The position numbers were made by a program, and so were the translations under genes. The notes under the pieces are model-generated. The model had not been told where the DNA came from. It did not search any database and saw nothing but the letters and a program-made list of their open reading frames with translations. Positions 21,259 through 32,019 of a stretch of DNA of 64,000 nt are shown in pieces (the stretch's first letter is position 1; each line of letters opens with the position of its first letter). Source of the stretch: Rhinopomastus cyanomelas. Lineage: Eukaryota; Chordata; Aves; Bucerotiformes; Rhinopomastidae. The stretch lies in NCBI GenBank assembly GCA_013400115.1, contig VXBP01008537.1:464034-528033 (forward strand). Direction: 5' to 3'.

Positions 21259-21748
21259 GCTGAGCATCTGGAATTTTGTGTCCAGTTCTGGGCCCATTAG
21301 TTCGAGAAGGACACAGAACTGCTGGAGAGAGTCCAGCGCAGAGCCACGAAGATGATGGAGTAGAACACTTTCCTGATGAGGAAAGGCTGAGGGAGCTGGG
21401 TCTCTAGCTTGGAGAAAAGGTGACTGAGGGGTGCTCTCATTAATATTTTATAGATGGGTGAAAGGTGGGTGTCAGGAGGAATGAACCAGGCTCTGCTCAG
21501 TGTCATCCCATGAGAGGACAAGGGGCAATGGATGTAAGCTGGAACAGAGCTTCACATCAATATGAGAAGGAACTTCTTCCCAGTGAGGGTGACAGAGCAC
21601 TGGAAGGGGCTGCCTAGGAGGGTTGTGAAGTCTCAGTCTCTGGAGATGTTTAAAACCTGCCAGGGTGTGTTCCTGCTCTGGCAGGGGGATTGGACTGGAT
21701 GATCTTTTGAGGTCACTTCCAATCCCTAATAATCTGTGATTCTGTGAA
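21259..21748 (+). mobile_element. CR1 3' half, group A
   Basis: From GAGCATCTGGAATTTTGTGT to a tail ending AATAATCTGTGATTCTGTGA. A deletion removes part of the C-terminal frame near 21670. Confidence 0.9.
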
Positions 21749-22015
21749 GGCTGTAAGTTCAATGTTAGAGTGATGCTGCTGTTGCCTCTAGCACTTTCCT
21801 GTGTTTTGCCCTGTGTGCTGTTAACAAACTGGTTCATTTAAATGAGAAAACATCTCACAGGTTTTCTATTTGCTTTTCTTCATCAGATGACAGTGCAGGT
21901 ACAGAAATGTGAAACCAAAGGAAGCAAGGAAGCTTCACTGCAAGCATTTGGCCATGTGAAAAAAAGGGAGAAGACTATAAAATGCTAGATATGGTGCTTT
22001 GTATTCTTAAAGACA

Positions 22016-22175
22016 AACAGAACATGAGGGATTGGAAGAGACCTCAAAAGATCATCCAATACAGAGCAGGACCATCTAGACCAAGTTGCACAGGAATGTA
22101 GCCAGGTGGGTTTTAAACATCTCCAGAGAAGGAGACTCCACAACCCCTGCCGGGCAGCCCCTTCCAGTGCCAGGC
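22016..22175 (-). mobile_element. CR1 3' end fragment, group A
   Basis: An antisense tail beginning CAGAACATGAGGGATTGGAA and ending CCCTTCCAGTGCC. Confidence 0.88.
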
Positions 22176-23027
22176 TGAGAAGATTAGAAGCAGTCCAGCT
22201 ACTTGCAGGACCATGTGTACTAACTTCATGGTGAGCATGCATTTCCAGGTGGTTTGGGGCAGGCAGAAGGCTAGCGAGGTGTCAGCATGCTGGGAAGATG
22301 ACTGCCAGACGCTTTTGCATTCAGGCAGTACTGTGAAGGAGGTGGTCTTTCAGTTGGCTCATATTGTCCTCTTCTGTGCCTCTTTTAGAGGGAGGGGAGA
22401 GGATGGACACAAAGACTTAAGGAGGTGCCGTTTCTTTAGCAGTTCTTGCAGGTGCATTATCTTGCAGTGACTTTTGCCTTGTATTTCAGGCTGATTAGCA
22501 CATCTCTTTGTACAGATGGGAAGTGCTTGGACAGCTTTTCCTGAAGGAATGCATGTGCCTTCAAGCAGTTTTAAATTGCTCTTGATATGTTTAATATCCT
22601 AATACCTCTGCAAGCCCTTCAGAGTTCTTGACTGCAGTACTTCCTGGGGTGGTTGTATTTTCTGCTATTTTAACCACACATCATGTGAAGAAGTGTTGCC
22701 TTCTGCCTGTTTTCAGCCTGCTATCTTTTATTTTCACTCTGTAGTCTGTCTTGTGCTTTTGAAATTTGAAAAAGAGAAGGAAGTTCTTTATCTTTTCCCT
22801 TTATCCTTTCTTCCCCTTATCCTTTCCTCATATCATTCTGTTTTCAAAGCTACCCAGGTCCACTCATTTGAATCTTCCCTAGGGAAAGGGGCAAGTTCCT
22901 TTGAGGAGGCATATTCTCTCAAACTCCTGGAGAGCAATTAAGTCTTTCTGAAAGTGAAAATCTGAAAGAATATTGAATATTCCAGAACACTTCCAATAAA
23001 TGATCAAAGGTCACTGTAATTGTGGAA
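22176..23027. other. Unique intergenic sequence
   Basis: Unassigned. A pyrimidine-rich patch (about 22770-22850) is the only compositional feature. Confidence 0.5.
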
Positions 23028-23106
23028 TCCTGCTGTGGTGGGGGGATTGGACTGGATGGTCTTTCGAGGTCCCTTCTAATCCCTAATATTCTGTGATTCA
23101 GTGATT
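23028..23106 (+). mobile_element. CR1 tail only, group A
   Basis: GGGGATTGGACTGGATGGTC followed by ATTCTGTGATTCAGTGATTG. A very short 5'-truncated insertion. Confidence 0.85.
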
Positions 23107-23195
23107 GTAATCTGCACTATCTGGTGTTCAGACACCAGCCGTGTTCACCCCGCGCTTCTCTCAGCTGCAGCAGCAAAACCCCAAGGAGAACTTTA

Positions 23196-23392
23196 GCCAT
23201 GGCAGCAGTGGTCAGACACTGGAATGGGCTGCCCGTGGTGGGGGTTGAGTCCGTATCCCTTGATAAGTTTAAAAATTACTTAGATGTAGCGTTGGGGGAT
23301 CTGGTTTAGGGGTGAACTTGTAGAGAGGACTGATGTTTGGACTCTGTGATCCCAAGTGTCTATCCGAACCTGAATGACTCTCTGATTCTGTG
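23196..23392 (+). mobile_element. CR1 3' end, group B
   Basis: Begins at [20 protein letters not shown] and ends with a tail of the GATCCCAAGTGTC type. Confidence 0.88.
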
Positions 23393-23638
23393 TTCTGTAA
23401 GGTTCCTCATATAATGCACCACTTTGTTCTTACTGGATCCAAAATTCTTGCTATTCTTGATCATCCTTTATTAAAGACAGGTTTTTATTCAACAGTGCCA
23501 CTGAGGTTGCTTAAACTAGGACCATTACTTTGATCTTTAAGATTTTTGGAGGCTTAATTCTGTCTCCTCTTAATATTACTATGCTTCCTGAGATTCTTCC
23601 TGGCTAATCAACACATGATGCTGCTAGCTCTTCTCCCC

Positions 23639-23698
23639 AGGAATATTATGTCCAGTTCTGGGACACTCAGTTCAAGAAGGACACAGAACTGCTAAAGC
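23639..23698 (+). mobile_element. CR1 left piece, split by a hAT fragment
   Basis: GAATATTATGTCCAGTTCTG through GGACACAGAACTGCTAAAG. It is the 5' side of the CR1 that resumes at 24099. Confidence 0.85.
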
Positions 23699-24098
23699 AG
23701 TGGTCCTCAAACTTTTTAAACAGGGCGCTCATTCACTGTCCCTCAGACACTGTCAGGGGCTGGTCTATAGTTTGGAAAAAAAATGAACGAATTCCTATGC
23801 ACACTGCACACATTTTATTTGTAGTAGTGCACAAAAAACAGGAAAAAGAATGCAATGTTTAAAATGAAGAACAATTGTAACCAACAAAAACAAACAATAT
23901 TTCAATGTGGACTATGGGCCTGCTTGTGGCTAAAGAGATGGTCAATGTTAGGTTCCATATTTGTCACTGCTAGTCGTAGCAAGTGATGCAAATGTTCATC
24001 AGTTAGTCTGGATCTGACTGGAGATTTCAGATGTTTCATTTGGGAAAAAGTCTGCTCACAGACATAGGTGCTGCCAAAGATGGTTGCGATTTTGAGCC
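23699..24098 (-). mobile_element. hAT DNA transposon fragment with transposase C-terminus
   Basis: Starts with the terminal sequence CAGTGGTCCTCAAAC and is the reverse complement of the right part of the element at 25843-26767, with about 8 mismatches over some 390 bases by eye. The - strand encodes a near-copy of the hAT C-terminal dimerisation block, including STYVCEQTFSQMKHLKS. The other end is missing: at 24098 the sequence passes directly into CR1. It lies inside a sense CR1 (23639-23698 and 24099-24403) and so is younger than that CR1. Confidence 0.88.
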
Positions 24099-24403
24099 AA
24101 GATGGATGGAGCCAGGCCCTTCTCAATGTCATCTAGTGATAGGACAAGGGACAATGAGTGTAAGCTGGAACATCGGAAGTAACACATAAATCTGAGAAGG
24201 AACGTCTTCCCAGTGAGTGTGACAAAGCACTGGAACAGGCTGCCCAGGGGGGTTGTGGAATCTCCTTCACTGCACTTGTTTAAGACCCGCCTGGATGTGT
24301 TCCTGTGTGACTTGGTCTAGGTGATCCTACTGTGGCAGGGGGATTGGACTAGATGATCTTTCGAGATCCCTTCCGATCCCTAGTTATTCTATGATTCTAT
24401 GAA
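24099..24403 (+). mobile_element. CR1 right piece, group A, split by the hAT fragment
   Basis: Resumes at the DGARPFSMSSSDRTRDN block and ends with the tail ATTCTATGATTCTATGA. About 140 bases of the expected CR1 between the two pieces are absent, so the hAT event came with a deletion. Confidence 0.9.
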
Positions 24404-24528
24404 GATGGTTTCGATGAGGTGTTGAGGGATGTCGTTTAGGAGTGAACATGTAAGTTAGGGTAGCTGGTTGGACTTGATGATCCCAGAGGTCTTCTCCAAA
24501 CAGAGTGATTCTGTGTTATTCTGTGATT
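24404..24528 (+). mobile_element. CR1 tail, group B
   Basis: GATGAGGTGTTGAGGGATGT through GATGATCCCAGAGGTC. It is directly joined to the end of the preceding group A copy. Confidence 0.88.
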
Positions 24529-24974
24529 TAGAAAATCCTCTGTAACTCAAATGCTTCACTGATTTTGAAACATAAATGATCTCTGTGTTCTGCAGGACCT
24601 GGGGTGGATCTCTTGGTTTACATGCGCTTTTTGACTAGCAAAGGCATTTTCACATCTTTTGCTTGTTGCTTCCTAGTGAGAAGCATCCACAGCTTCATTC
24701 TTCAAGAGAATTTGTGGTGGAGGGTATCTGCTGCATGCTGCAGTGTTTATTTTTAGTGTACAAATGTTTGGTACAGAGAACAAAGAGATTTGTGTGAGGA
24801 AGGGTGATTGCTGCTCTGAAGCTTCGACCGTTACTACACCATGTTATTACAACATCATTACATTACAAAGCCTACAGTGTCTGATAGAGCTGACCTTGCC
24901 ACTGGTTATCAATTCGTTATCTTTTTTCAGTTTCTACTGGTCAGCACTGCTCCAGGTTAGAAGTGAATCCAGTT
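24529..24974. other. Unique intergenic sequence
   Basis: AT-rich, nothing recognised. Confidence 0.5.
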
Positions 24975-25563
24975 CACAAAATCACAGAATATTAGGGACT
25001 AGAAGAGACCTTGAAAGATCACCTGACACACCAGCAGGACCACCTAGACCAAGTCGCACAGGAACATACCCAGATGGGTTTTAAGCGTCTCCAGAGAAGG
25101 AGACTCCACACCCCCCCTGGGCAGCCTGTTCCAGTGCTCTGTTACCCTCACTGGGAAGAAGTTCCTTCTCATATTGATGTGGAAGTTCCAGTGCCCCTTA
25201 TCCTATCATTAAATGACACTAAGAGGAATCTGGCTCTATCTTCCTGACACCCACCTTCCACATGTTTCTCAACACTAATGAGGTCACCCCTCAGTCTCCT
25301 TTTCTCCAAGCTCAAAAGACCCAGCTCCCTCATCCTTTCCTCATCAGGGAGGTGCTCTACTCCCTTTTTTATCTTCATGGCTCTGCGCTGGACTCTCTCC
25401 AGCAGTTCTGTGTCCTTCTTGAACTGAGGGGCCCAGAACTGGACACAAGATTCCAGATGTGGTCTCACTACGGTGCAGTAGAGGGGGAGGAGAACCTCTC
25501 TCGATCTACTAAACACCCCTTCTTCTGATCCACCCCAGGATGCTGTTGGCCTTCTTAACAAAA
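24975..25563 (-). mobile_element. CR1, group A
   Basis: An antisense copy with a - strand frame open through [20 protein letters not shown] and [20 protein letters not shown]. It runs from CACAAAATCACAGAATATTA to the CACCCCAGGATGCTGTTGGC block. Confidence 0.93.
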
Positions 25564-25834
25564 GTCTCTGACCACAAAGGTGATGAACGGTTCAGACTGT
25601 TGTTCTTACTTAACTGCCTGTTTCCTCCAGTCTCATGTAACTCCTGCCTAAGGGAGACTCTGTCTCTTCTAAGGATGAAATTGTGATTACCTGGGGTGTG
25701 GAAGTGAGTGCTATCGCAAGGGGAACAGATGGCTGTGTGCAGCGGCTGTGCAGCTAGCTAAATTCTGGTGAAGCTACCTGCAGCAGCCTCAGTTGTCATC
25801 TATCCTGCCTGGCTGCTTTGCTCCTAGCTGGAGA
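25564..25834. other. Unique sequence left of the hAT element
   Basis: Nothing is recognised. The target-site duplication of the hAT element begins at 25835. Confidence 0.5.
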
Positions 25835-25842
25835 TGATAAAG
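25835..25842 (+). repeat. Left target-site duplication of hAT element
   Basis: TGATAAAG, identical to 26768-26775. Eight bases is the length typical of the hAT superfamily. Confidence 0.92.
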
Positions 25843-26767
25843 CAGGGGTCCTCAAACCCCAGCCCACTGGCCAGATACGGCCCCCCAAGGTCTCCAGTTT
25901 GGCCCGCCGGTATTTACAAAACCCCCTGCCCCCCCCCCACCGGGGTTTGGGGGGGTGGGAAACCGAGCAGCCACAGATGACTTCCTGCCAACTGCTCAGC
26001 TGGACTGAGCAGGGGAGCGGCGGCATCAGCAAGGTGGGTGGCTCCCCCATCTCTCCCTCCCTCCCTCCAGCTCCCAGCAGCACAAACCAGCAGTTGCATT
26101 CCCAAACAAAACATGTATGGATGTACTAGAAGTGTTGCAAAAGGAGTTTCAAATTAGATTTAAAGAGCTTTGTCTCCATGAACAGGACAGACAGCTTTTC
26201 CAGAACCCATTTTCTGTTGACATTGAAACTGTTGATCTGATTTACCAAATGGAATTGGCCAAACTACAGACCTGTGACTCACTGAAAGATGCATTCAGAT
26301 CAAGCAGCCTTACTAATTTCTATGCATCTCTTCCCTCAGACACATATCATAATCTCAGGAACCATGCACTCAAAATCACAACCATCTTTGACAGCACCTA
26401 TGTCTGTGAGCAGACTTTTTCCCAAATGAAACATCTGAAATCTCCAGTCAGATCCAGACTAACTGATGAACACTTGCATCACTTGCTACGACCAGCAGTG
26501 ACAAATATGGAACCTAACATTGACCATCTCTTTAGCCACAAGCAGGCCCATAGTCCACATTGAAATATTGTTTGTTTTTGTTGGTTACAATTGTTCTTCA
26601 TTTTAAACATTGCATTCTTTTTCCTGTTTTTTGTGCACTACTACAAATAAAATGTGTGCAGTGTGCATAGGAATTCGTTCATTTTTTTTCCAAACTATAG
26701 ACCAGCCCCTGACAGTGTCTGAGGGACAGTGAACCAGCCCCCTGTTTAAAAAGTTTGAGGACCCCTG
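25843..26767 (+). mobile_element. hAT-type DNA transposon derivative, 925 bp, with both ends
   Basis: Bounded by 15-base inverted ends (CAGGGGTCCTCAAAC at 25843; its reverse complement ends at 26767) and an 8-bp TGATAAAG duplication. The left third is GC-rich with a C/G run near 25927. The right part encodes a transposase C-terminus (26117-26563) followed by AT-rich sequence. The element is too short for a full transposase of about 600 residues, so it is an internally deleted, non-autonomous copy. The ends and C-terminal block resemble the Charlie/GTF2IRD2-like branch of hAT (family knowledge). Confidence 0.93.
26117..26563 (+). pseudogene. hAT transposase C-terminal remnant, 148 codons
   Basis: The open frame begins MDVLEVLQKEFQIRFKELCL and contains the hAT dimerisation block: STYVCEQTFSQMKHLKSPVR, then SRLTDEHLHHLLR. 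It ends QAHSPH and a stop. The N-terminal zinc finger and the catalytic core with its acidic residues are absent, so it cannot transpose DNA alone. The ATG may simply be the first in a truncated frame. The frame has no stop or shift, consistent with a young insertion. A host-derived gene (as GTF2IRD2 is in mammals) is possible but less likely for so short a fragment with intact target-site duplications. Confidence 0.8.
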
Positions 26768-26775
26768 TGATAAAG
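26768..26775 (+). repeat. Right target-site duplication of hAT element
   Basis: TGATAAAG, matching 25835-25842. Confidence 0.92.
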
Positions 26776-27463
26776 GGACCAGGGGGTCCTGGTGGACAGC
26801 AGGATGACCATGAGCCAGCAATGTGCTCTTGTGGCCAAGAAGACCAATGGCATCCTGTGGTAGATCAGAAGGAAGGGTGTTTAGCAGATCAAGAGAGGTA
26901 CTCCTCCCCCTCTACTCTGCCCTGGTGAGACCACATCTGGAATATTGTGTCCAGTTCTGGGTCCTTCAGTTCAAGAAGTATGCAGAACTGGTTAAGACAA
27001 TCCAGCGCAGAGCCATGAAGATGATGAAGGGAGAAGAACACCTCCCTGATGAGGAAAGGCTGAGAGAGCTGGGTCTCTTGAGCTTGGAGAAGAGGAGACT
27101 GAGGGGTGACATCATTAATGTTGATAAATATGTGAAGGGTGGGTGTCAGGAGGATGGATCCAGGCTCTGCTCAGTGTCATCTAATGATAGGACAAGGGTC
27201 AATGTGTGTAAGTTGGAACAGAGGAGGTTCCACATCAGTATGAGAAGGAACTTCTTTACAATGAGAGTGACAGAGCCCTGGAAGGGGCTGCCCAGGGGTG
27301 TTGCAGAGTCTCCTTCTCTGGAGACTTTTAAAACCCATGTGGATATGTTCCTCTGCAACTTGGTCTAGGTGGTCCTGCTGCTGTGTCAGGGGTGATTGGA
27401 CTAGATGATCTTTCGAGGTCTCTTCCAATCCCTAATGTCCTGTGATTTTATGATTCTGTGACT
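26776..27463 (+). mobile_element. CR1, group A, long open frame
   Basis: Starts just right of the hAT target duplication at GGACCAGGGGGTCCTGGTGG. From 26823 it is open for 181 codons: [20 protein letters not shown] through [20 protein letters not shown] to DMFLCNLV, with an early in-frame oddity before it. It ends with a tail to GATTCTGTGACT. Confidence 0.93.
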
Positions 27464-28749
27464 GTTCTTAGAGAGCTATTGGGTTGGTATGTGTGAACAT
27501 TGTCACCCTGTGCTACAAGGACAGGCAGGTTCTTTTAGAGTGGAGCTCCAGTAGAATGGGAACTGGCCACAGGGCTGTACCTAACAGTGAGAGCTTTGTT
27601 ATTACATAGAAGCATTTAATTATGGACACTGCTTATTGTTCGCTACAGTTTCTAGCATCTAGTATAGGATACTGTTGCACAAAGATTTTGTCAATGATCA
27701 GACTTCCGATTGAACAATATTTCTAGTAATTAGTGCCACTTTCTCATTTAGAGTCTGTAGTTACCTGGACCCTCTGCAGATCAGCTCAAATTCTTAACAA
27801 TCCTTGCATGGCAGTAACTTAATCTGGACTCAGACTTGACCCAAAAGAATGCCAGTCACTCACTCAATCTCCAGAGGAAGGAGCCAGCGGTGGGTACATC
27901 CCAGGTCACTGAGTGAACAGGGTTGTGCATTCAGCAGCAAGACGTGCAGCTGCTTGATTTTCTAGGCCGTATCCCTGGTGCTGTTACACTTTCCTCTTCC
28001 AGCACAGTGTCATCAAATCCTGGCAGGAGTGCTTGGTGGGCAAAAAGGCGTGTCAACATGCTGATGGGGGATCTGGCAGCTCTGCAGTGAGAGTGTTGAC
28101 ATAGAGTCATGGAAGCTGAGGCAAGGAATTGTTTAGGTTGGATGAGATCTTTAAGATCACCATTAACCAAGGACTGCCAAGTGCTGAAATGAGGAAGAGG
28201 GAAGGAGACAGTACGTGATCAGCAGGCATCTTATGGCTGCATGTCTTAGGAAATGGCATCCATGACACTGAGCCAGTTCCCAGGAATCAGAATCAGGGGT
28301 ACTGGTCACTTGGCTGATATGGAGAGCCTCATCAGGGCCAGAGCACCTGTCTGAGCAAGAGTCACATGCAGTGCTCAGTCACTGGAGGCAGGGCATATAT
28401 TTCGGCTGCCCCTGAGAAAGACACAGTAACACACAGTAGAATGAAGCAAAGGCTACTTTACTCATCACATCAGCTGTGAGTGTGTCTGTGACCAGGAGAC
28501 CTGTGGCTGTGGAAGATTCTGTTCCTTCTTGGTTCTCAACAGCCTTATCTCTGTGGTGTGCATAAAGGGATTTATTTCCTTGGATAAAGTCCACGTGCTC
28601 ACTGACTTGTATGTTATACTAACCAGAAATTCTCCAGAAAGCTGGCATTGATTGTTTCTAGACAGCTACTGATGTTAGCATAGGGCTGAAGTGGAGTCCA
28701 AGAGGCCCTTGTAGCAAAGCTGTGAGGCAGAAAGGGCGAGAAGTACCAA
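27464..28749. other. Unique intergenic sequence, 1.3 kb
   Basis: The longest repeat-poor block in the intergenic interval. A possible very old CR1-like tail lies at 28098-28165 (TTTAGGTTGGATGAGATCTT). No gene is recognised. Confidence 0.5.
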
Positions 28750-29471
28750 GATCACAGAATCACAGAACATTAGAGATTGGAAGGGACTCAAAAGGTCATC
28801 TAGTCCAATAACCTGCCACAGCAGCATCACCTAGACCAAGTCGCACAGGAACATATCCACTTGGGTTTTAAACGTCTCTAGAGAAGGAGACTCCACAACA
28901 CCCCTGAACGGCCCCTTCCAGTGATCTACCACACTCACTGTGAAGAAGTTCCCTCTCAGATCGATGTGGAACCTCCTGTGTTCCAACTGATAACCATTGT
29001 CCCTTGTCCTATCATTAGATGACACTGAGAAGAGCCTGAGAAGATCCATCCTCCTGACACCCACTTCACATATTTATCAACATTAATGAGGTCACCCCTC
29101 AGTTTGCTCTTTTCCAAGCTCAAGAGACCCAACTCCCTCAGCCTTTCCTCATCAGAGAGGTGCTCCACTCCCTTCATCATCTTCGTGGCTCTGTGCTGAA
29201 CTCTCTTCGGCAGCTCTGTGTCTTTTTTGAAGTGAAGGGCCCAGAACTGGACAACAATATTCTAGATGCAGTCTCACCAGGGCAGAGTAGAGGGGAAGAA
29301 GAACCTCTCTCGATCTGCTAACCAACCCTTTCTAATCCACCCCAGAATGTCATTGGCCTTCTTGTCCACAAAGGCACATTGCTGGCTCATGGCCATCCTG
29401 CTGTCCACTAGGACCCTCCGGTCCCTTTCTACACTGCTCTCCAACAGGTCAGTCGTTAATCTATACTGATC
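28750..29471 (-). mobile_element. CR1, group A
   Basis: Antisense, from GATCACAGAATCACAGAACA to the TDLLESSVERD block at 29471, the 5' truncation point. The - strand shows [20 protein letters not shown] and [19 protein letters not shown] with shifts. Confidence 0.92.
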
Positions 29472-30361
29472 TCTTGCCATTTTATGTTCTGTAGTCTCAG
29501 ACAGCTGAGTATCCATAAGAGCAGACCTCTGTTGTTCTAATTCCATGAAAAATGGCTCAAGGCTTGTATTGATGTCAAATGTTCTTCCAAGCTTATTGCA
29601 TGGTCCAACATGGTAATCACAGCCAGTGACAAAATATCTTGTGGAACAAGTGAGGTGTGGTATTTTGATACCCCTGGAAGCAGGGATCAAAGCAAATAAC
29701 TTGCATAAGACGAAGCACTGCCTTATATCCTGCTGTGTCTTAAGCCATCTTGTTCCTCATACCTCACACAGGCCTCTCTTTTCACCCACACAGTGGATTA
29801 TTCCATTGAGAAACTGACTGCTATAATTTTCTTTCCTGACATGAGGTCTTAATAGGACATTTAATCCCTGAGAGCAGTTCATCCATCAGCCATAGCTTCT
29901 GTGAGCTCGCAGTGGCCAATGCCTGAGAAAATCGTTTCTATGAGCGGTGCATGGCTGGATGAGTGCCCCAGCAGACCCACCGCCTAGGTAATCACACCTT
30001 AGCTCTCACAGGAGCTGTTCTCGTCCCCTGCGCTGGAAACCCTGCCTGCTGTGAGTGCAGCCTGCTCTCGCTGCCCCTATGGCTCCTCACAGCCTGTCAG
30101 CTTTTCTGCTGATATTTTTTCAGTTCATCACAAACTCTCTTTTCTGTAGGATTCCTTAAAAGTAAAGTGCTCAGGCTGACTCGAGCCAGCGAGCGGCACG
30201 TTAACTTCTCTGAAGACGTGTTGGAGCCTGTGTCCATGCTCACTTCGCTGGCAGCTTCTTTCATCGTTCTCTGCTTTACTTGCAAAAGTTCACACAGACA
30301 GCAATATGGAACCACACAGGGAAGACTAGTTGCACATAAAAAATGTTCGCAGAGGATAGAA
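29472..30361. other. Unique intergenic sequence
   Basis: Contains chance-length open frames on both strands (29472-29760 -, 30155-30350 +) that I could not match to any known protein. The left part is otherwise featureless; 30040-30100 is modestly GC-rich. Confidence 0.45.
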
Positions 30362-30631
30362 CACAGAATCATAAAATCATTAACGTTGGAAAAGGCCCTT
30401 GGGATCATCGAGTCCAACTATCAATCCTACTCTACAAGTTCTCCCCTAAACCAGATCCCCCAATACTACATCTAAGCTTCTTTTAAACTAGTCCAGGGAT
30501 GGTCACTCAACACCACCCTGGGCATCCTGTTCCAGTGCCTGACCACTCTTTCTGTGAAGATTTTTTTCCTGATGTCCAATCTAAACCTCCCCCTGTTGGA
30601 GCTTGAAACCCCTCCCTCTGCTTCTGTCACA
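30362..30631 (-). mobile_element. CR1 left part, group B, host of a nested CR1
   Basis: Antisense tail AGAATCATAAAATCATTAAC through GTTGGAGCTTGAAACCCCTC. Interrupted at about 30631 by a younger CR1. The remainder follows at 31462. Confidence 0.9.
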
Positions 30632-31461
30632 GTATCACAGTATCACAGTATTATCAAGGTTGGAAGAGACCTCATAGATCATCAAGTCCAACCTGTCACC
30701 ACACAGCTCAAGGCTAGACCATGGCACCAAGTGCCACGTCCAATCCTGCCTTGAACAGCTCCAGAGTTGGCGACTCCACCACCTCCCTGGGCAGGCCATT
30801 CCAGTGGCCAATGACTCTCTCGGTGAAGAATTTTCTCCTCACCTCAAGCCTAAATTTCCCCTGGCGCAGCTTGAGGCTGTGTCCTCTTGTTCTGGTGCTG
30901 GCTGCCTGAGAGAAGAGAGCAACCTCCTCCCGGCCACAACCACCCCTCAGGTAGTTGTAGACAGCAATAAGGTCTCCCCTGAGCCTCCTCTTCTCAAGGC
31001 TAAACAATCCCAGCTCCCTCAGCCTCTCCTCATAGGGCTTGTGCTCAAGGCCCCTCACCAGCCTCGTTGCCCTTCTCTGGACACGCTCAAGCACCTCAAT
31101 GTCCTTCCTAAATTGAGGGGCCCAGAACTGGACACAGTACTCAAGGTGCGGCCTAACCAGTGCAGAGTACAGGGGCAGAATGACCTCCCTGCTCCTGCTG
31201 GCCACACCATTCCTGATGCAGGCCAGGATGCCATTGGCCCTCTTGGCCACCTGGGCACACTGCTGGCTCATGTTCAGGCAGGTATCAATCAGCACCCCCA
31301 GGTCCCTTTCTGTTTGGCTGCTCTCCAGCCACTCCGACCCCAGCCTGTAGCTCTGCATGGGATTGTTGTGGCCAAAGTGCAGCACCCGGCACTTGGACTT
31401 ATTGAACGCCATCCCGTTGGACTCTGCCCAACTGTCCAGGCGGTCAAGGTCCCGCTGCAGA
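30632..31461 (-). mobile_element. CR1, group D, young, frame intact to the natural stop
   Basis: Antisense; the tail begins with TATCACAG repeats. The - strand is open without interruption from about 31461 to 30714, covering [60 protein letters not shown] and [20 protein letters not shown] to the terminal residues. It is 5'-truncated, so the endonuclease and RT core are absent. The intact frame marks the most recently inserted LINE in the window. It sits inside a group B copy. Confidence 0.93.
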
Positions 31462-31552
31462 GAAGAGACCAGCACCAGCATCTCTACAATGTCCTTCAAA
31501 GAGTGATGAGGTCTCCCTTAAGCTTTCTCTACACTTTCCCAGCTTGTCTGTC
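31462..31552 (-). mobile_element. CR1 right part, group B, resumes after the nested copy
   Basis: AGAAGAGACCAGCACCAGCA and GAGTGATGAGGTCTCCCTTA continue the outer group B consensus left at 30631; about 13 bases of the outer element are missing at the junction. Confidence 0.82.
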
Positions 31553-31888
31553 CTGATGAGTTCATCTCCTGGCTAACCTGTGGTAAAGTCTACTTAGGAC
31601 ACTAAGTTCTGCAGGGCACTAAGTTTTTATCCTTGTACAATGTGAGTCATGCATTTATTTGTGTCTGAGGGCTTCTTTTCCTACTCTCTTCCCAAACAAC
31701 TGCACCCTGTTTTATCCAGAAAGTAGCCAGCTGTGCTGGCTGTCCAATCTTTATTGTCTATGCAACTTCAGACCTTTTTTATGGAACATACAAGGATTTC
31801 TGAGTCATTTGCAGAGGTTTTTTTTTATTTTCTTTTCCTTTTTGTAGATTATATTTTTCCCTTTACTGGTATTATTCCATTAACACAA

Positions 31889-32013
31889 GGATATAGAATA
31901 TTGTGTGCAATTTTGGGCCCCTCAGTTCAAGAAGCACACAGAACTGCTTGAGAGAGTCCAGCACAGAGCCATGAAGATGATGAATAAAACCTCCTTGATG
32001 AGGAAAGGGTGAG
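31889..32013 (+). mobile_element. CR1 fragment, group A, first of a fold-back set
   Basis: GAATATTGTGTGCAATTTTG through ATGAAGATGATGAATAAAAC. It faces the overlapping antisense piece at 32020. Confidence 0.86.
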
Positions 32014-32019
32014 AAAGCC

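Noticed and set aside
26823..27368. A 181-codon frame that looks like a gene
   Set aside because: It is the CR1 reverse-transcriptase C-terminus, repeated dozens of times in the window. The same holds for the other long frames with [10 protein letters not shown] or [14 protein letters not shown].
28098..28165. Old CR1-like tail (GGTTGGATGAGATCTTTAAG)
   Set aside because: The similarity is too short and diverged to list as an element.
29472..29760. An open - strand stretch beside a CR1, reading FALIPASRGIKIPHL and NKLGRTFDINTSLEPFF
   Set aside because: The composition is protein-like, but about 85 codons open by chance is expected somewhere in 64 kb. It runs into CR1 at one end and a stop at the other, and I cannot match it to a known protein. 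Worth a database search only.
30155..30350. A possible exon after CTTTTCTGTAG with a hydrophobic stretch (MLTSLAASFIVLCFTC)
   Set aside because: There is no consensus donor in frame, no recognisable family and no neighbouring exons; the frame runs into CR1.
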